Source: Maratus speciosus
Taxonomy: Eukaryota > Arthropoda > Arachnida > Araneae > Salticidae
Reading direction: 5' to 3'
DNA length: 64,000 nucleotides
Assembly: GCA_963932465.1 (NCBI GenBank)
Contig: OZ010786.1
Coordinates: 597,049,038-597,113,037, forward strand
Shown here: in pieces, positions 12,237-24,361 of the stretch
How the letters are laid out: each line of letters opens with the position of its first letter
Position numbering within the stretch: the first letter of the stretch is position 1
Notes under the pieces: generated by a model
Told to the model about the DNA's origin: nothing
Database searches by the model: none
What the model saw: the letters and a program-made list of their open reading frames with translations, nothing else
Program-made: the position numbers and the translations under genes

Positions 12237-12436
12237 CCCATTAAGGACCAGCACGTTTTACAGGAATTTTATTCAGCTCACACCACTTTTTGTTAAACAC
12301 TTATTTTTACTTTATGAATCACAAAAATGCGTTAATTAAACAAGACAAATTTTATTTTCTCTTTTACTGGTATAAAAAAAAAAATTAAAAATCACAAATA
12401 TAATGTTGCGAAAACGCAACGTCAGTCTTTAATGGG
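12237..12436. mobile_element. TTAA MITE, CCCATTAAGGACC end
   Basis: TTAA at 12233-12236 and 12437-12440. Ends are CCCATTAAGGACC and GTCTTTAATGGG. The inner arm CACACCACTTTTT resembles arms in other MITE families here. 200-bp body, no coding sequence. Confidence 0.85.
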
Positions 12437-12619
12437 TTAAATAGTATTAATCTTCTTATTCAATGATTAAATAAAACGAATGTTATTATTTAAATTATTG
12501 GCAGAAATCAGACAAACTGAAATATAAGAATAAGAAAAAACTGTCAACTCACGAAACTTTCTGTCAACAAGGTCGGGTTTTTGCCCCTGGTACTTGCACG
12601 CGAAATGGCTTCGCAGAAA

Positions 12620-13010
12620 CATGTTAACTGATTCCTCTCGTGGAGTAAAACTTCATCACGAGTTACTTGAAGAACAATCAAATCAAATCATAATGTAACA
12701 TAAGACATTTATAATATAATAGATTTATAATTAGATTTCTAAAGAAAATTTCCGGAATAAGAAGAATATTTAATCTGTAATTTTTAAACCTGTAAAAAAA
12801 ATTACTTTGAAAAGGTATTTATAGTTCTTTTTATAGTTAAAAGTATTTATAGTATTTATAGTTAAAGGTATTTATAGTATTTATAGTTAAAGGTATAGAT
12901 TAGTTATCATTTTGGGACCGCCTACTTATTAAAAATTCCATCAACTTTCATTTTCAGGGTTTCGTTCATCTAACGAATCCATATTCGTTTCTCTCCTTTG
13001 TCTGTCCGAC
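12620..13010. repeat. Dispersed repeat T, copy 1
   Basis: CTCTCGTGGAGTAAAACTTC, ACGAGTTACTTGAAGAACAA, TTTCCGGAATAAG and CCGCCTACTTATTAAAAATT recur in order at 37280-37520 and 56150-56540. A short tandem of TATTTATAGTTAAAGG lies at about 12825-12895. Confidence 0.65.
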
Positions 13011-13517
13011 CGTCATAGAGCTCGGTCTCAGAAACTGTATAAGTTAGACCCTTTAATTTTCATTCTTATAGCTAACACATGCGATCACATGGTAAATTAT
13101 AAAATTTTGACAAAGTCTTAATTAACGCACGTTATTAATTAAAACCCCAATTAAAAAAAGAAAAATATTCGTAATTCACCTAGAGCATTGATTTTAATCA
13201 AACAGCAACGATTTTCTTTCAGAAGAACAAAAGAGGGCGAAGGTGTGCATAATTTCACCGAGCAATTAGATAGATAAAATACTAGGTGTTTTCAAAGACA
13301 CCGGTATCTTAACCACTTAAATAATTATTTTTTATATACAATAAATTGAAAATATGTTATAAACACCAATTTTTTAAAACTGAAATATTCGCAATATTTA
13401 GTCTAAAAATTTCTGTCGTTAAATAGTATGAACTTTCGACCATCCCAATGCTCAGGAACTTGTAAACAAATTCCACCTCATGCTAAACATCTCTATGCAT
13501 AAAGACAATTCGATTAA

Positions 13518-14620
13518 CCCTTTATCTACTCATTCAGATCTACTGCAATTTTTTTCATGTATTTTGTTTTCAGTTACTACAATAAAAATTAAGGGATAAA
13601 CTTTAAAAAAATACTCACCCGTGAGTAATATAATTTGTTAGAGGTAATTAATTAAAGTGGTACTTTAAAGTACCGTCGGTACACTATGAATAAAATATCG
13701 TAACAGAAAACAAGCAAGGTATTTCAATGGGCACCAGAAATGTGGTAAAATATTTTCGAATTAATAAGTACGTGAAATATAGCCTTTTTATTATTTACAA
13801 ATAATTTTTTCGATAAATTCCGCTGCCAATAATTTATTTCAACTCTTTAGCATTCAGAAGACTTTGCTCCTTAAAGGATTAAAAAAACTATTTTCTGTTT
13901 AGGTTTCGATCTTGTTAGCAGTCCTTTAGTTATGCGACGCCTATATTCCAGGGACATGTTCTCTCGCATCTCCACATATGCAATATATGAATTTGCATAT
14001 GCCATATCTAGCGTAGCAAAAAAGAACCGGTGCCAAACTTTTTCGATTCCCTATAAAAAATAATAATGAAACAGAAAAGGGATACTAGGAAAATTATTAC
14101 TACACGACATTTTAGTAATTACATTTTAAAGCAGATAAAAACGATGGATGACTTATAGACGAAAAGTAAACAAGAAGTTTTTCTACAACACCCAGTGCTG
14201 GAGCTTCTCAAACTGTACCCAGTGTACTGGCGATAGATATAACTACCACGGAGTATTCAACTGTTCAATCAAATACATACACCGTTTACCTAAAATATGT
14301 AGTCAAATTGTATTCTAAGTTCATAATGAACACATGAAAAAAATCCAACACTCATCTTATGTCCTTTACTCCGTTTGCAGCAATAAAAAGACGTGCGTGA
14401 CAAACTGTACAAAATATCGGCACAAAACAGATCGACTGTTTCAAAGATATCCCCCTTCCTCGCTAAAATAACAAACCTAGAACTACTGCTGTCATGTATT
14501 CGGGAAAAGTGGAGTTAAAAGAGTGTTTTTGTAAAGTACCATTAGAATATTAGTAATATTCACTATGGGATGAAAGTTTAAAGTGAGTGGTACTTATAAG
14601 TACCGTCAGTAGATCAAAGG
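13518..14620. mobile_element. Defective piggyBac-like element
   Basis: TTAA at 13514-13517 and 14621-14624. Ends CCCTTTATCTACTCA and TCAGTAGATCAAAGG, with subterminal GGTACTTTAAAGTACCGTC and GGTACTTATAAGTACCGTC near the two ends. It contains a transposase C-terminal fragment on the minus strand (13871-14050). At 1.1 kb it is shorter than a full piggyBac. Related right ends occur at 38928-38994 and 39640-39678. Confidence 0.75.
13871..14050 (-). pseudogene. piggyBac-type transposase fragment
   Basis: Reading leftward from 14050 there are 59 codons and a stop. Residues 4-26 (KVWHRFFFATLDMAYANSY, then IAY) match the pattern of a W-x-R-(I/L)-F-F-x-x-L-D-(M/L)-A-x-x-N-(A/S)-Y-I-L-Y segment in the C-terminal part of piggyBac transposases, followed by a basic LEYRR-x-ITKGLL segment like the usual LEFRR..L-x-G-L. 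An AG lies directly upstream (complement of 14051-14052), so this may be a last exon. The catalytic aspartates are not visible upstream, so it cannot be active. It sits within TTAA ends. The family call is from memory of the motif and needs a profile search. Confidence 0.65.
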
Positions 14621-14624
14621 TTAA

Positions 14625-14932
14625 CCCTCTCGCTCCGCAGCCCGAGATTTAATCGGGCAACGTAAAAGTAGCTAAGTTTGCGCTACCCGAGATTTTCTCG
14701 GGCATGCATTTTTTCCGTCTAATTAACTCGCCTTGATTATTCCCATCAGTTTTTTTTTACTGTAAATTTTGCCTTATTTAATCGGAGCATTTTCCCGATT
14801 AAATTAGACAAAATTTTTTGCTTTGAAAATCCGGTGGCAAAAGAATAAAAATTCTTAAAAGACGCTCGTTGCGAAGAGGTTAAATACGCAATTTTTGAAG
14901 CTATTTTGATAAAACAATTACGCAGGGAGAGG
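14625..14932. mobile_element. TTAA MITE, CCCTCTCGCTGCG family
   Basis: TTAA at 14621-14624 and 14933-14936. The 308-bp body is in the opposite orientation to 731-1038. It abuts the piggyBac-like element 13518-14620 and shares its TTAA, so it probably inserted into that element's own target duplication. Confidence 0.85.
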
Positions 14933-14939
14933 TTAATCA

Positions 14940-15540
14940 CTGTCGATAGAAGGTAAACTAGAGCAATGTGACTCTAGTACGCATTTCAACATGCCTACAA
15001 TGTTTCAATGGTTCAAATAGTACGAAATTGTAATTTTAAAAAAATGAGTGGTATCAAAACGCTTTAAGTGATGGATCAAGCAAACTCTTCTTTCCCGTAC
15101 TCGCATACGGGCAAATAAATTAAGTGGTTAAAATCTACCGAACCTGAAAACTCAAAATTAAATACCCACATGTAAAAAAAACTCCACTTTTAGATTGTAT
15201 AAAATGTTTACGAAAATTCCTTCCAGAAGTCGAAATATCCATTTAAAAATCGATGTATATGAAATTGTTTAATTTTCTTGCAAAGACAAGAGTAGCGTGC
15301 GCTGGTGTTTGTAATACACTGGTTTCTAAAAATTAAGGAAAATCACACAATATAGTCTTAAACAACATTTACAGTAAAGTACGCATAGGACGTTACTATC
15401 GCTAAATAATACAAAAATGCAAATAAAGGTGTGTCGTCATTCAAGAAACTGGACAAAAAATCGGTTGTCAATTGATTCATATGGCTTCATTTGTTTGTAA
15501 TATTAATATACATACTTAAAATTTAATTTGGTTTATAATA
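14940..15540. other. Unassigned AT-rich DNA
   Basis: Between two MITEs; no gene or bounded element seen. Confidence 0.4.
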
Positions 15541-15541
15541 G

Positions 15542-15835
15542 CAGTGTTGCCAGAGTGGGGACTTTTTTAATTCAGATTATTTGACTGCCACCATTTTTTT
15601 TTAAATAGTATAATTCGCCTTGCTTTTCAGAATTTTTGTTATACAGATGGAATTTGTATTGTACGTTGTATAATCTTAGGGAAAATGCTTTACTTTTAAA
15701 GCACAACAATGTTCCGATTAAATAAAATAACAATTTCTCTAAGATTATACTGGTATTGTTAAATAGGCCGAATTTCAAAAAAGTGGTGACAATCAGCAAT
15801 CTGGGGACAAAAATGTCCGCAATCTGGCAACATTG
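15542..15835. mobile_element. hAT-like MITE, CAGTGTTGCCAG family, uninterrupted
   Basis: Flanked by TATAATAG (15534-15541) and TTTAATAG (15836-15843), 7 of 8 matching. Ends CAGTGTTGCCAGAGTGGGG and AATCTGGCAACATTG. It gives the empty-site form for the TTAA insertion seen in 556-1055: here GTCC is followed by GCAATCTGGCAAC. Confidence 0.85.
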
Positions 15836-15960
15836 TTTAATAGCTCCATGTTATATCAGAAATCATTCATTTATATTTTTTTCAAAATAGCACTTATTTT
15901 AATTACATTTTTTAGAAGTTATTCTGGGAAAATGGCAACAAGAAGATATAATTACTATTG

Positions 15961-16978
15961 TATTTTCGAACTATTTTTCCATTACTTTCTACAGAAATGG
16001 AATATTTGAATTGCAAAAATTAAACAAATGGCACTAAAAACTACAAAATAAATTTATATTTAAAAAATAAATTGAGATACAGTTTTCAAAGAGATTTCGT
16101 TTAAAAGTACTTTTTTTCTCAATGCGGCGATATAAAATTTGAAAATGTGCGATGCTGAGAATTTAAAAAAAAATTCAGTAGAATATTTAACAGTACAATG
16201 ATACATCTGAACTGTTTTACGGCTTGCTTATACAACGGAACGCTATTTTTTAGAGACGACCTTTTAATAGCTGGTAGAAAGAAATATCATACCGGGGGTT
16301 AAAAAAAATTCACGCAAAATTCTAAAACTGCCCATATAAAAAAATTTTTAAGAAAATACGGAAAAATTTTAAAAAAGTATTTTTTAAGTTGAATTCTGTC
16401 TATAAATTGATGAAATAATGGACTGACACAGCAATTTAAAAACAAATTTATAAGATAATACGAACCTGCTTATTTGCATGTACATTATAATAGGAAAATT
16501 TTAGTTAAATATTCTTGGTGCCAATTGTCAGTTTTGGAATTAAAATTATGTGTCCTTTTTTAAGGACACCTCGCCGGAAAGAGTTAAACGTTTTTATATT
16601 TATGTACAATTGAAAATAGCAAGGATGCTGTAATAGTGAGCTGTCGAACGTTGGTAGAAACACTTTAAGAAAAAAAATAAAAAGATGTTATTCATTTCAT
16701 TTGAAAATTTCTTTTTTGATGAAATGTTGAAATGAATAAATGACACCGATATTTAAAAGCAAAAATTTTGAAAACCAGTAACGGTTTTCAAAGTACAAGT
16801 GCTGCAAGTAGTGTTGCCACGTGTCACGCGTAAATCAGGGCTTAAAATGCTTTGGACAATAATTTCTTACAGCTTAATGCCTATTACATTTAATCACAGA
16901 AAATTCTGCCATTAGATAAGGCGCAGATAATTACTTTAAAATGTTGGCGTGCAGAGTATTTGGAGCTCAGATTTACGC
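15961..16978. repeat. 1.0-kb direct duplication, left copy
   Basis: Nearly identical by eye to 17729-18745, from TATTTTCGAACTATTTTTCC to AGCTCAGATTTACGC. The few differences are single bases and homopolymer lengths, so the duplication is recent. Its right part holds a small element with CGCGTAAATC ends (about 16827-16978). Confidence 0.9.
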
Positions 16979-17642
16979 GGAAAGTTGAGCGGTGACGAGC
17001 AAGCAAACCAGCGGAGATTGTGGCTCGCTGATTTTTGTTTTTGTCACTTAAAGTATGCGGAACCCATGCTCCAAACTTCTGAACCTTTCCCATCGAGTGA
17101 AGATGCTTCTCTATAGCAGTGTGGGAGAATTTCATTTTCTCTGCGAGTTCTCTTGTCGTTCGACGCGAATTTTCGTGCAAAAGTTAGTTTAATCGCTCCT
17201 CATCGAATTCAACTGAACGGCCAGAACGAGGTGCGTCTTCGATGTCAAAGTTTCCATTTTTGAACTCGGCATCAGTGTTGCCAGATGGGCTACTTTTTTT
17301 AAATTCAGATTCTTGATTGGCACCACTTTTTTGAAATGGTAAAATGCCACTTATTTAATGACATATTAATTAAGGCGAAAACAAAGGGAATTTTAACGTT
17401 TCAAAAAAGTGGTGCCAATCGAGAAATCGGAATTTAAAAAAAGTAGCCTACTAGCAACACTGCTTGGCATACCAATCATGTGCAGTTCCTTCAGCTATGG
17501 CACCCTCGCCATACACAGCACAAATGTCGCGAGCAGCTTTTACGGTCTTACAACCTTGATTAAAAGCAAAGAGGAGGAGGTGTTGAAAATGCTACTTTTT
17601 CTCAACTTGACCCTCCGTTTTGTTGGTCAGAATTATAACAAA
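16979..17642 (-). pseudogene. Mariner transposase, N-terminal half, disrupted
   Basis: Read on the minus strand. An N-terminal helix-turn-helix region (about 17595-17464) gives FNQGCKTVKAARDICAVYGE and HDWYAK. After an inserted MITE, a linker FKNGNFDIEDAPRSGR leads to a second helix-turn-helix (TTRELAEKMKFSHTAIEKHL) and then WVPHTLSDKN, which is the mariner WVPHELT motif. The usual D,D34D catalytic region is absent because the sequence stops at the edge of the 1.0-kb duplication. It is broken by a 190-bp hAT-like MITE (17273-17462) and by an in-frame stop just before LLHENSRR. It lies between the two copies of the 1.0-kb repeat. Mariner assignment is firm; the subfamily is not. Confidence 0.9.
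17273..17462. mobile_element. hAT-like MITE inserted in mariner
   Basis: CTCGGCAT (17265-17272) and CTTGGCAT (17463-17470) form an 8-bp duplication, 7 of 8 matching. Ends CAGTGTTGCCAGATGGGC and GTAGCCTACTAGCAACACTG. Inner arms carry TTGATTGGCACCACTTTTTT and the complement, around TTATTTAATGACA. The mariner reading frame resumes on the other side, confirming insertion. Confidence 0.9.
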
Positions 17643-17728
17643 AATTAACTCTATCCAAAAAACAAAATATAAATTCTGGTAGAAAACTTCTATTAAAAAG
17701 AACTGCGGGAACTTAGTTGCCAACCTAA

Positions 17729-18745
17729 TATTTTCGAACTATTTTTCCATTACTTTCTACAGAAATGGAATATTTGAATTGCAAAAATTAAACAAATGGC
17801 ACTAAAAACTACAAAATAAATTTATATTTAAAAAATAAATTGAGATACAGTTTTCAAAGAAATTTCGTTTAAAAGTACTTTTTTCTCAATACGGCGATAT
17901 AAAATTTGAAAATGTGCGATGCTGAGAATTTAAAAGAAAATTCAGTAGAATATTTAACAGTACAATGATACATCTGAACTGTTTTACGGCTTGCTTATAC
18001 AACGGAACGCTATTTTTTAGAGACGACCTTTTAATAGCTGGTAGAAAGAAATATCATACCGGGGGTTAAAAAAAATTCACGCAAAATTCTAAAACTGCCC
18101 ATATTAAAAAAAATTTAAGAAAATACGGAAAAATTTTAAAGAAGTATTTTTTAAGTTGAATTCTGTCTATAAACTGATGAAATAATGGACTGACACAGCA
18201 ATTTAAAAACAAATTTATAAGATAATACGAACCTGCTTATTTGCATGTACATTATAATAGGAAAATTTTAGTTAAATATTCTTGGTGCCATTTGTCAGTT
18301 TTGGAATTAAAATTATGTGTCCTTTTTTAAGGACACCTCGCCGGAAAGGGTTAAACGTTTTTATATTTATGTACAATTGAAAATAGCAAGGATGCTGTAA
18401 TAGTGAGCTGTCGAACGTTGGTAGAAACACTTTAAGAAAAAAAATAAAAAGATGTTATTCATTTCATTTGAAAATTTCTTTTTTGATGAAATTTTGAAAT
18501 GAATAAATGACACCGATATTTAAAAGCAAAAATTTTGAAAACCAGTAACGGTTTTCAAAGTACAAGTGCTGCAAGTAGTGTTGCTACGTGCCACGCGTAA
18601 ATCAGGACTTCAAATGCTTTGGACAATAATTTCTTACAGCTTAATGCCTATTACATTTAATCACAGAAAATTCTGCCATTAGATAAGGCGCAGATAATTA
18701 CTTTAAAATATTGGCGTGCAGAGTATTCTGAGCTCAGATTTACGC
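17729..18745. repeat. 1.0-kb direct duplication, right copy
   Basis: Partner of 15961-16978. The spacer holds the mariner remnant. Both copies contain a GGTGTCC..GGACACC palindrome next to GGAAAGGGTTAA (near 16550 and 18315), probably the end of an older TTAA MITE. Confidence 0.9.
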
Positions 18746-18749
18746 CGAA

Positions 18750-20090
18750 AACCTGGCATCGTTAGTCACAAGGTACAGATTTTCAAGGATTTCCAGGTGC
18801 GTTTGAACATTAAACTTTTGTTCTTAAATTCTGTTAGCAATGAAGCGGTATACGATTAGCATAAAGTGGTATATATATGTGACGATTTGGTTAAAAGCAG
18901 TTGGTGTTTATCGAAATTACGGGGTTTTCCAGTAATAAACAGCACAGACGTTTTAAGCCGATTGGGTTGTTGGGAATAAACAGTGGAGGAATATGAAAAA
19001 GGCAGTAGATTGTAAAGTAACCCAGCTTTATTGACATTCTTAGAATTGACTTTAGGGGGAAATGCTCCATTCCACCGATAATAAAAAAGAATAAAGTTCG
19101 CTCACATAAAAAATAGCTTAAAAGCTGTTCCATCTATCGGTTGCTTTCCACATATAATTCACAATTCTACTTATTTCGTTGCTATTCCATATATTCTGTA
19201 ACATCGCCATACTCAGCTCGAAATCTTTTTCGCTTTATTGTGCCACCATACTCTCACTAAATTCGTAAACTCAATAACATTTCTTTCTTAGATGTGCAGT
19301 AATTTTCCATGAACTGAACAACTCATAATCTCTCAAAAAGTTCTCAAATGCTCAAATGCTCCAACATCTCAGAAAACTTTCAGCAATATATCAGCAAAAA
19401 ATCTCTCCGTATCCAGCTGTGTGATTGTATTTACAATATCTTGTCTCACGGTTACGGATTAAGTCAGCTGATCTCCCTTTCCCAATCATAGTCGTTTTTT
19501 CGAAGGTTTATTTATATTTCCTGTCGGATTAATTTGGATGCCAACAGATTTCCTGGCGCGAAAAATTGTTACAGAAGTTTCCATAGCCCTGCAACCAGGC
19601 GCGCGAAGTGTAAACAAACTTTAGTCCCTGCTGTCGAGAAGGCTTCTAAAAATAGCTTTCTCTCCATGCCAGACGATTTTTAACAAAAAGAAAAAATGAA
19701 TTTATTTCCGCGTAAGTTTTGAAACATTGAAATATTCTAGTTGGCACCTGGGTATTTTTTAATAAAAGAATGAATTTAAAAGAAATTGTTTTTTTTAGAC
19801 GGCAATTAAATAAAGAATTTAGGGGAATATGATATACAGGGATTTAATAGCGTATTTTAATAGGGATTAAAATATTAAAAGGTTTTATCAAAGAAATATA
19901 AATAGTTAGGGCCATTTTTAGATTTACGCAATTTGGAAGAAATATTATTAAATGGATTAGGATCTTACAGGGATTAATAGACTAGCGTTTTAACTTAATA
20001 AGCCGGTATACTATATGGGATATTATGAAAAAAGGAAATTTATATAGACTGCGAAAAACCTTACGAAAAAAATTTAAATTTTGTAATATA
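18750..20090. other. Unassigned DNA without recognised gene or element
   Basis: Less repetitive than the surroundings. 19140-19680 is slightly more GC-rich, but no open frame above 60 codons with family features was found. 19740-20090 is low-complexity AT DNA. Confidence 0.4.
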
Positions 20091-20492
20091 TATGTTACCG
20101 TTAAAGACCGAAATCTGGAGAATGTCGAATTTCACCAGTGAATGTCAAGATTCACATAGTTGCTTGGTGTATGTTCGAAATATTTGTTAAATATCCTTAT
20201 TTCTGACTTACACCGGCAAATGTCGACATTCACCATGCACTAATGGTGAATGTTGAATATGTCGGAAATTTGCATTTACTTCTCCGCGTTTCAGGGTCGA
20301 TCATTAATTTTTAAATCATAAAAACGTTTTGATCGCCTGTAATCCAAAGGCGTGCTGCATGCACATTCACAATATCTACTCAGTTCGGATTCGACACAGG
20401 TACATTCGTATATTTTTCTAGTATGAAATTTTGAATATTATGAAACACATATACAGACGATTGCTATCTCACACAAGCTTTGAATTATTATT

Positions 20493-20672
20493 CATGGTTC
20501 GTACGGATGCAGTTATTTCTCCGTGAGATATACCAGCAACTTTTTATATAACGAGAAATCTAGGTTAAACGCTCAAAATTTCGTCTTCTTTTAAGAAGAG
20601 ATTTTCTAAAAGATAATACTGGTGCCGAAAAATTTTCTGATGTGCAATATTCAAGAAGGCGTACGAACCATG
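20493..20672. mobile_element. Palindrome-ended MITE present only in copy X
   Basis: Ends CATGGTTCGTACG and CGTACGAACCATG. TTATT precedes (20488-20492) and follows (20673-20677). Copy Y at 24350-24362 has the uninterrupted sequence with a single TTATT. That makes this a 180-bp insertion with a 5-bp duplication. Superfamily not assigned. Confidence 0.9.
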
Positions 20673-20680
20673 TTATTTAA

Positions 20681-20998
20681 CCGTTGAGTGCGGAGCAGAT
20701 CGATAGCGCTCCTCTTTTTATGTGCCAAAGTCTCAGGAAGCGCGACAGCGCTACTCTTGTTAAGTGCCACAATTGCGGGAAGCGCGATAGCGCTCATTTT
20801 TTTTATGCTAAAATTGAGGAGAGGGTGATAGTACTCCTATTTGTTGTCTTAGTGTCCTGCATTTAAGATGGTTGCACTAGCGAAGCGTGCGATTTCTGTA
20901 TATATCGTCGGCTACAAATATTTTTTTTATTATATATAAACTCAAACACATTCGCATTTTTGGCATATATCCACAAGACTCGCTCCGCTCTCAAACGA
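20681..20998. mobile_element. TTAA element, GTTGAGTGCGG ends, copy X
   Basis: TTAA at 20677-20680 and 20999-21002. Ends CCGTTGAGTGCGG and CCGCTCTCAAACG. Internal tandem units of about 40 bp carry GCGCGATAGCGCT and TATGTGCCACAATTG. The small open frame across these units comes from the repeat. Confidence 0.75.
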
Positions 20999-21045
20999 TT
21001 AATCCAATCGGGGCCTAACGTCCTATTAAGTGGTCTCAGGACTCT

Positions 21046-22450
21046 TAAGGGGTCTCAGGACTCTTAAAGCTTTAAAAGTTTCGAAATTTTAATTTTTTTA
21101 GATGTTAAACTCTTATCTTTTCTGGACATTTTGATATAATTGTTTCCTTGAAATTCCTATTAGAACTGAAGTTATGGCTTTTACATTTATACACGTTCAA
21201 TAGCTGAAGCGTCGTTTCGGAAACTTTGAAGCCATTTTTCTTCAAATGACGTTTTTGGGCATAACGCGCACGATATCTCAAAATCTTATGAATATTTTTT
21301 CATGAAAATTTCAAAACATATGTTTCATGTTAGTCTGTATAAACTGAACCTAAAATTTCTTTTTTATTGTTCAAAACAATTTTTTTTTCGGTGATTATAC
21401 TGTTGAAATTTTCTTAATTTTGCATTAGCTGAATACAACTTTATATTAAAAATATAAAAATCCTTTAAATACAAATTTATTCAGGTTCAGGGTAATTATC
21501 ACAACCTGAAGTATGAGTAGACATCAAAATTATCATTCTAGTTGGAATACTTATTTTGTAATCGTGCGCGTAAGCTGTTATGCCGTTTTTTTTTTTTTTT
21601 TTTTTTTTTTTGCTCGTCAAATGTCTAACAGTTTGCAGCCCCCTGTAAAAGTTAATTCTGCATCTTATAATTTTTAAAAAACATGAAATGAAAGAACATA
21701 CTTATATATATCATTCCATTTAAAATTGTGTCTTAAAATCTGATATATTTTAAGATATTAAATGTTGAAAATGGTCTCTTTTTTTCATTTTTTCCAATTT
21801 TAAGAGTCCTGAGACCCCTTAAAGCTTTAAAATTTTCAAAATTTTAATTTTTTAATATGTTAAACTCGTATCTTTTTTGAATATTTTGATATAATTTTTT
21901 CCTTGAAATTCCCTTTAGAACAGAAGTTAAGGCTTTTAGAATGATACCCGCTTAATAGCTGAAACGGCGTTTCCAAAACTTTGAAGTCATTTTTCTCCAA
22001 ATGACGTTTTTGGATATAATGCGCACGATATCTCAAAAACATCTAATTTTTTTCCTAACATTTTCAAAACATATGTTTCATATTAGTCTGTATAAGCTGA
22101 ACCTAAAATTTCCATTTTATCGTTGAAAAAAAAAAATTAGGTGATTATACTGTTGAAATTTTCTAAATTTTGCATTAGCTAAATACAACTTTGTATTAAA
22201 AATATAAAAATGCTTTAAATACAAATTTACTTAGGTTCAGGGAAATTATTATAATCTAAAGTATAGGCACCAAAATGTTCGTTCTAGTTGCAAAATATAT
22301 TTTGTAATCGAGCGCGTAATCTGTTAGTCCGATTTTCTGCATTTTTCATCTCAATAAAAATTGTGTCTTAAAATCAAATACATTTTAAGATATTAAATGT
22401 TGAAAATGGTCTTTTTTTTTCATTTTTTCCAATTTGAAGAGTCCTGAGAC
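21046..22450. repeat. Two tandem units bounded by GGTCTCAGGAC / GTCCTGAGACC
   Basis: Unit 1 (about 21046-21800) and unit 2 (about 21803-22450) both run TAAAGCTTTAAAA, TGTTAAACTC, TTTGAAG..CATTTTTCT, AAATGACGTTTTTGG, GCGCACGATATCTCAAAA. A third unit is at 24863-25510 in copy Y. Unit 1 has gained a T tract (about 21587-21611). Non-coding. Confidence 0.85.
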
Positions 22451-23520
22451 CTGAAATGATCATGTCTTTCCATTGAGTATTATTTTGTCTTAACAAGTAG
22501 TTTTCTTATTAACTCCATGTAATAATGATAGAATCCTAATTCTAGTAATGTATCCATTATCCATTCAATTCTCTCTCTCTCCTTTTTTTACAATATAGAA
22601 ATAGTTTACTTGAGTTTTATAAATTTTACATATTTAATGGAGTGGTTGTGCTTGTTTTTTTATAACCACTGTTTCCTCCTAATAGTATTTTTGCCATAAG
22701 AATTCTGATAACAAATAAGGCAAAGATTACTATTTGTTAATAAATATTATAAAAATCTAGAAATGTAATTACCCGAAAAAACTGTTTCAGGTATATTGGT
22801 TATATTGGCCAATATTTTTAGTCATCGCTAACAGAATTGGCAATTTAGCAGAAATTCTGGATTCAAAATATCTACCACTTTTTTTTAATGGCAATTTTCC
22901 TTATAGTTATTCAATGAAAGTCTGCCATTAAACAAACGAAAATTAGTATTAAAAAAATTCAGGTATTTATGTTTAATATAAAATTACTCTAAGTTTTTAA
23001 TACTAAACGCTAACATATGAACTGAAATACCAGTATTGATAAAATATTAGGTTTACTTTGGAAATATTCGTAGTGAAATGTGAATGCTGCATAAAGGTTG
23101 CTGTACATTGTAATAATCTCTAACAAAACGTCAATAATGTAAAAATACTTACTCTATGTTGGAAATATTAATAGCGAAATCGCAAAATATTTTTTGAAAG
23201 CACTGCACAAATATGTACAAACTGTAAGTTGAAACATTTGACTGAATGTTGGTTTTATTTTTATAAGTTTTATTTTATCTCATAGAAACAAATAAAATAT
23301 GTAAATTTTATTAACTTAAGCGAAAATTTTGCACGTTAGGAAAAAAAATAATGTAACGGATAATGAAGTCAAAGGCATTTAATCATATGTTTTAATGTTG
23401 ACTTCAGCCATACCGTTTCACACTTTCACGTGTATAATATTATTAGAATTAGAATACTATCATTACTACATGGATTAACAAAATTAATGGTTAAGGCAAA
23501 ATAATACTAAATGAAAAACG
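22451..23520. other. Right half of duplicated block, no gene seen
   Basis: AT-rich and duplicated at 25511-26560. Contains TTGGTTATATTGGCCAATAT and a CTACCACTTTTTTTTAATGG arm typical of local MITEs, but clear ends were not resolved. Confidence 0.45.
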
Positions 23521-23531
23521 TGTTCTCTTAA

Positions 23532-23731
23532 CCACTTGAAGGATGGTGGAATATATTATATCCCACCTAATTTTAATCAATATTTGCACCAGAAACATGT
23601 AATTACACATTTATTTTATAACTTTGATGGTAAGAAGTTGTAAAATAGCTTCTCCTTATTTTGAAATTTTTTTTGCATATTCCGGTGTGACATCAACATT
23701 ACAGAAACACAATTATTTGCCCCTGGAAGGG
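23532..23731. mobile_element. TTAA MITE, CCCCTTGAGGGGC family, in copy X
   Basis: TTAA at 23528-23531 and 23732-23735. Ends CCACTTGAAGGATGG and GCCCCTGGAAGGG. Inner TATATCCCACCTAATTTT and TTCCGGTGTGA arms match 26571, 39426, 51055, 51364 and 52521. It is also present in copy Y, so it predates the duplication. Confidence 0.85.
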
Positions 23732-24361
23732 TTAATAGGACACTTCACCCCGAATGAGTCAAATAATAATTTCATGATTCCATGAACAGAGATCGGCTTC
23801 ATAACATAAGTACTTCAGCATATTCAATATTTAATTCCAGAAAAATAAACTAAGAAATACATATGTCCAATCCGAACCGATTAAGTATTGCGAGTATGCG
23901 CGCTGCACTTAGTTTTAGTAGAAAAAATAAAAACAATTGTTTTCTCTCACTTAATGTATGTGTTACTGTGAAAGACTGAAATATGGAGAATGTCGACTTT
24001 CACCGGTGAATGTCAACATTCACGTAGTCGCTTGGTGTATGTCCGAAATATTTGTTAAATATCCTTATTTCTGACTTACACCGGTGAAAGTCGACATTCA
24101 CCAAACAATAACGGTGAACGTTGAACATGTCGGATATTCGCATTTACTTCCCCGTGTTTCACGCTCGATCATTAATATTTAAATCATAAAAACATTTTAA
24201 TCGTCTGTAATCCAAGGTACGCTGCACGCATATTCACAATGCCTACTCGGTTCGGATTTCATACAGGTATCTCGTATATTTTTCTGGTATGAAATTTTGA
24301 ATATTCTGAAACACATGTACAGACGATTGCTATCTCACACAAGCTTTGAATTATTATTTAA

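Larger units (their letters stand above)
20097..23955. repeat. Tandem duplicated block, copy X
   Basis: Matches 23961-27050 in order and orientation: a GAGAATGTCGA..TTCACC start, a TTAA element, a GGTCTCAGGAC unit, then about 1.5 kb ending in TTCTCTCACTTAATGTAT. X differs by a private MITE (20493-20672) and an extra internal unit (21803-22450). Confidence 0.85.

Noticed and set aside
19140..19680. Slightly GC-richer stretch considered as an LTR or promoter
   Set aside because: No matching second LTR, primer-binding site or polypurine tract, and no TATA-linked gene found.
20684..20866. Repeating open frame with CHNCGKRDSA-like peptides (also 24297-24494) that looks like a zinc-knuckle
   Set aside because: It comes from about 40-bp tandem units inside a TTAA element, and the frame is not maintained between copies X and Y.
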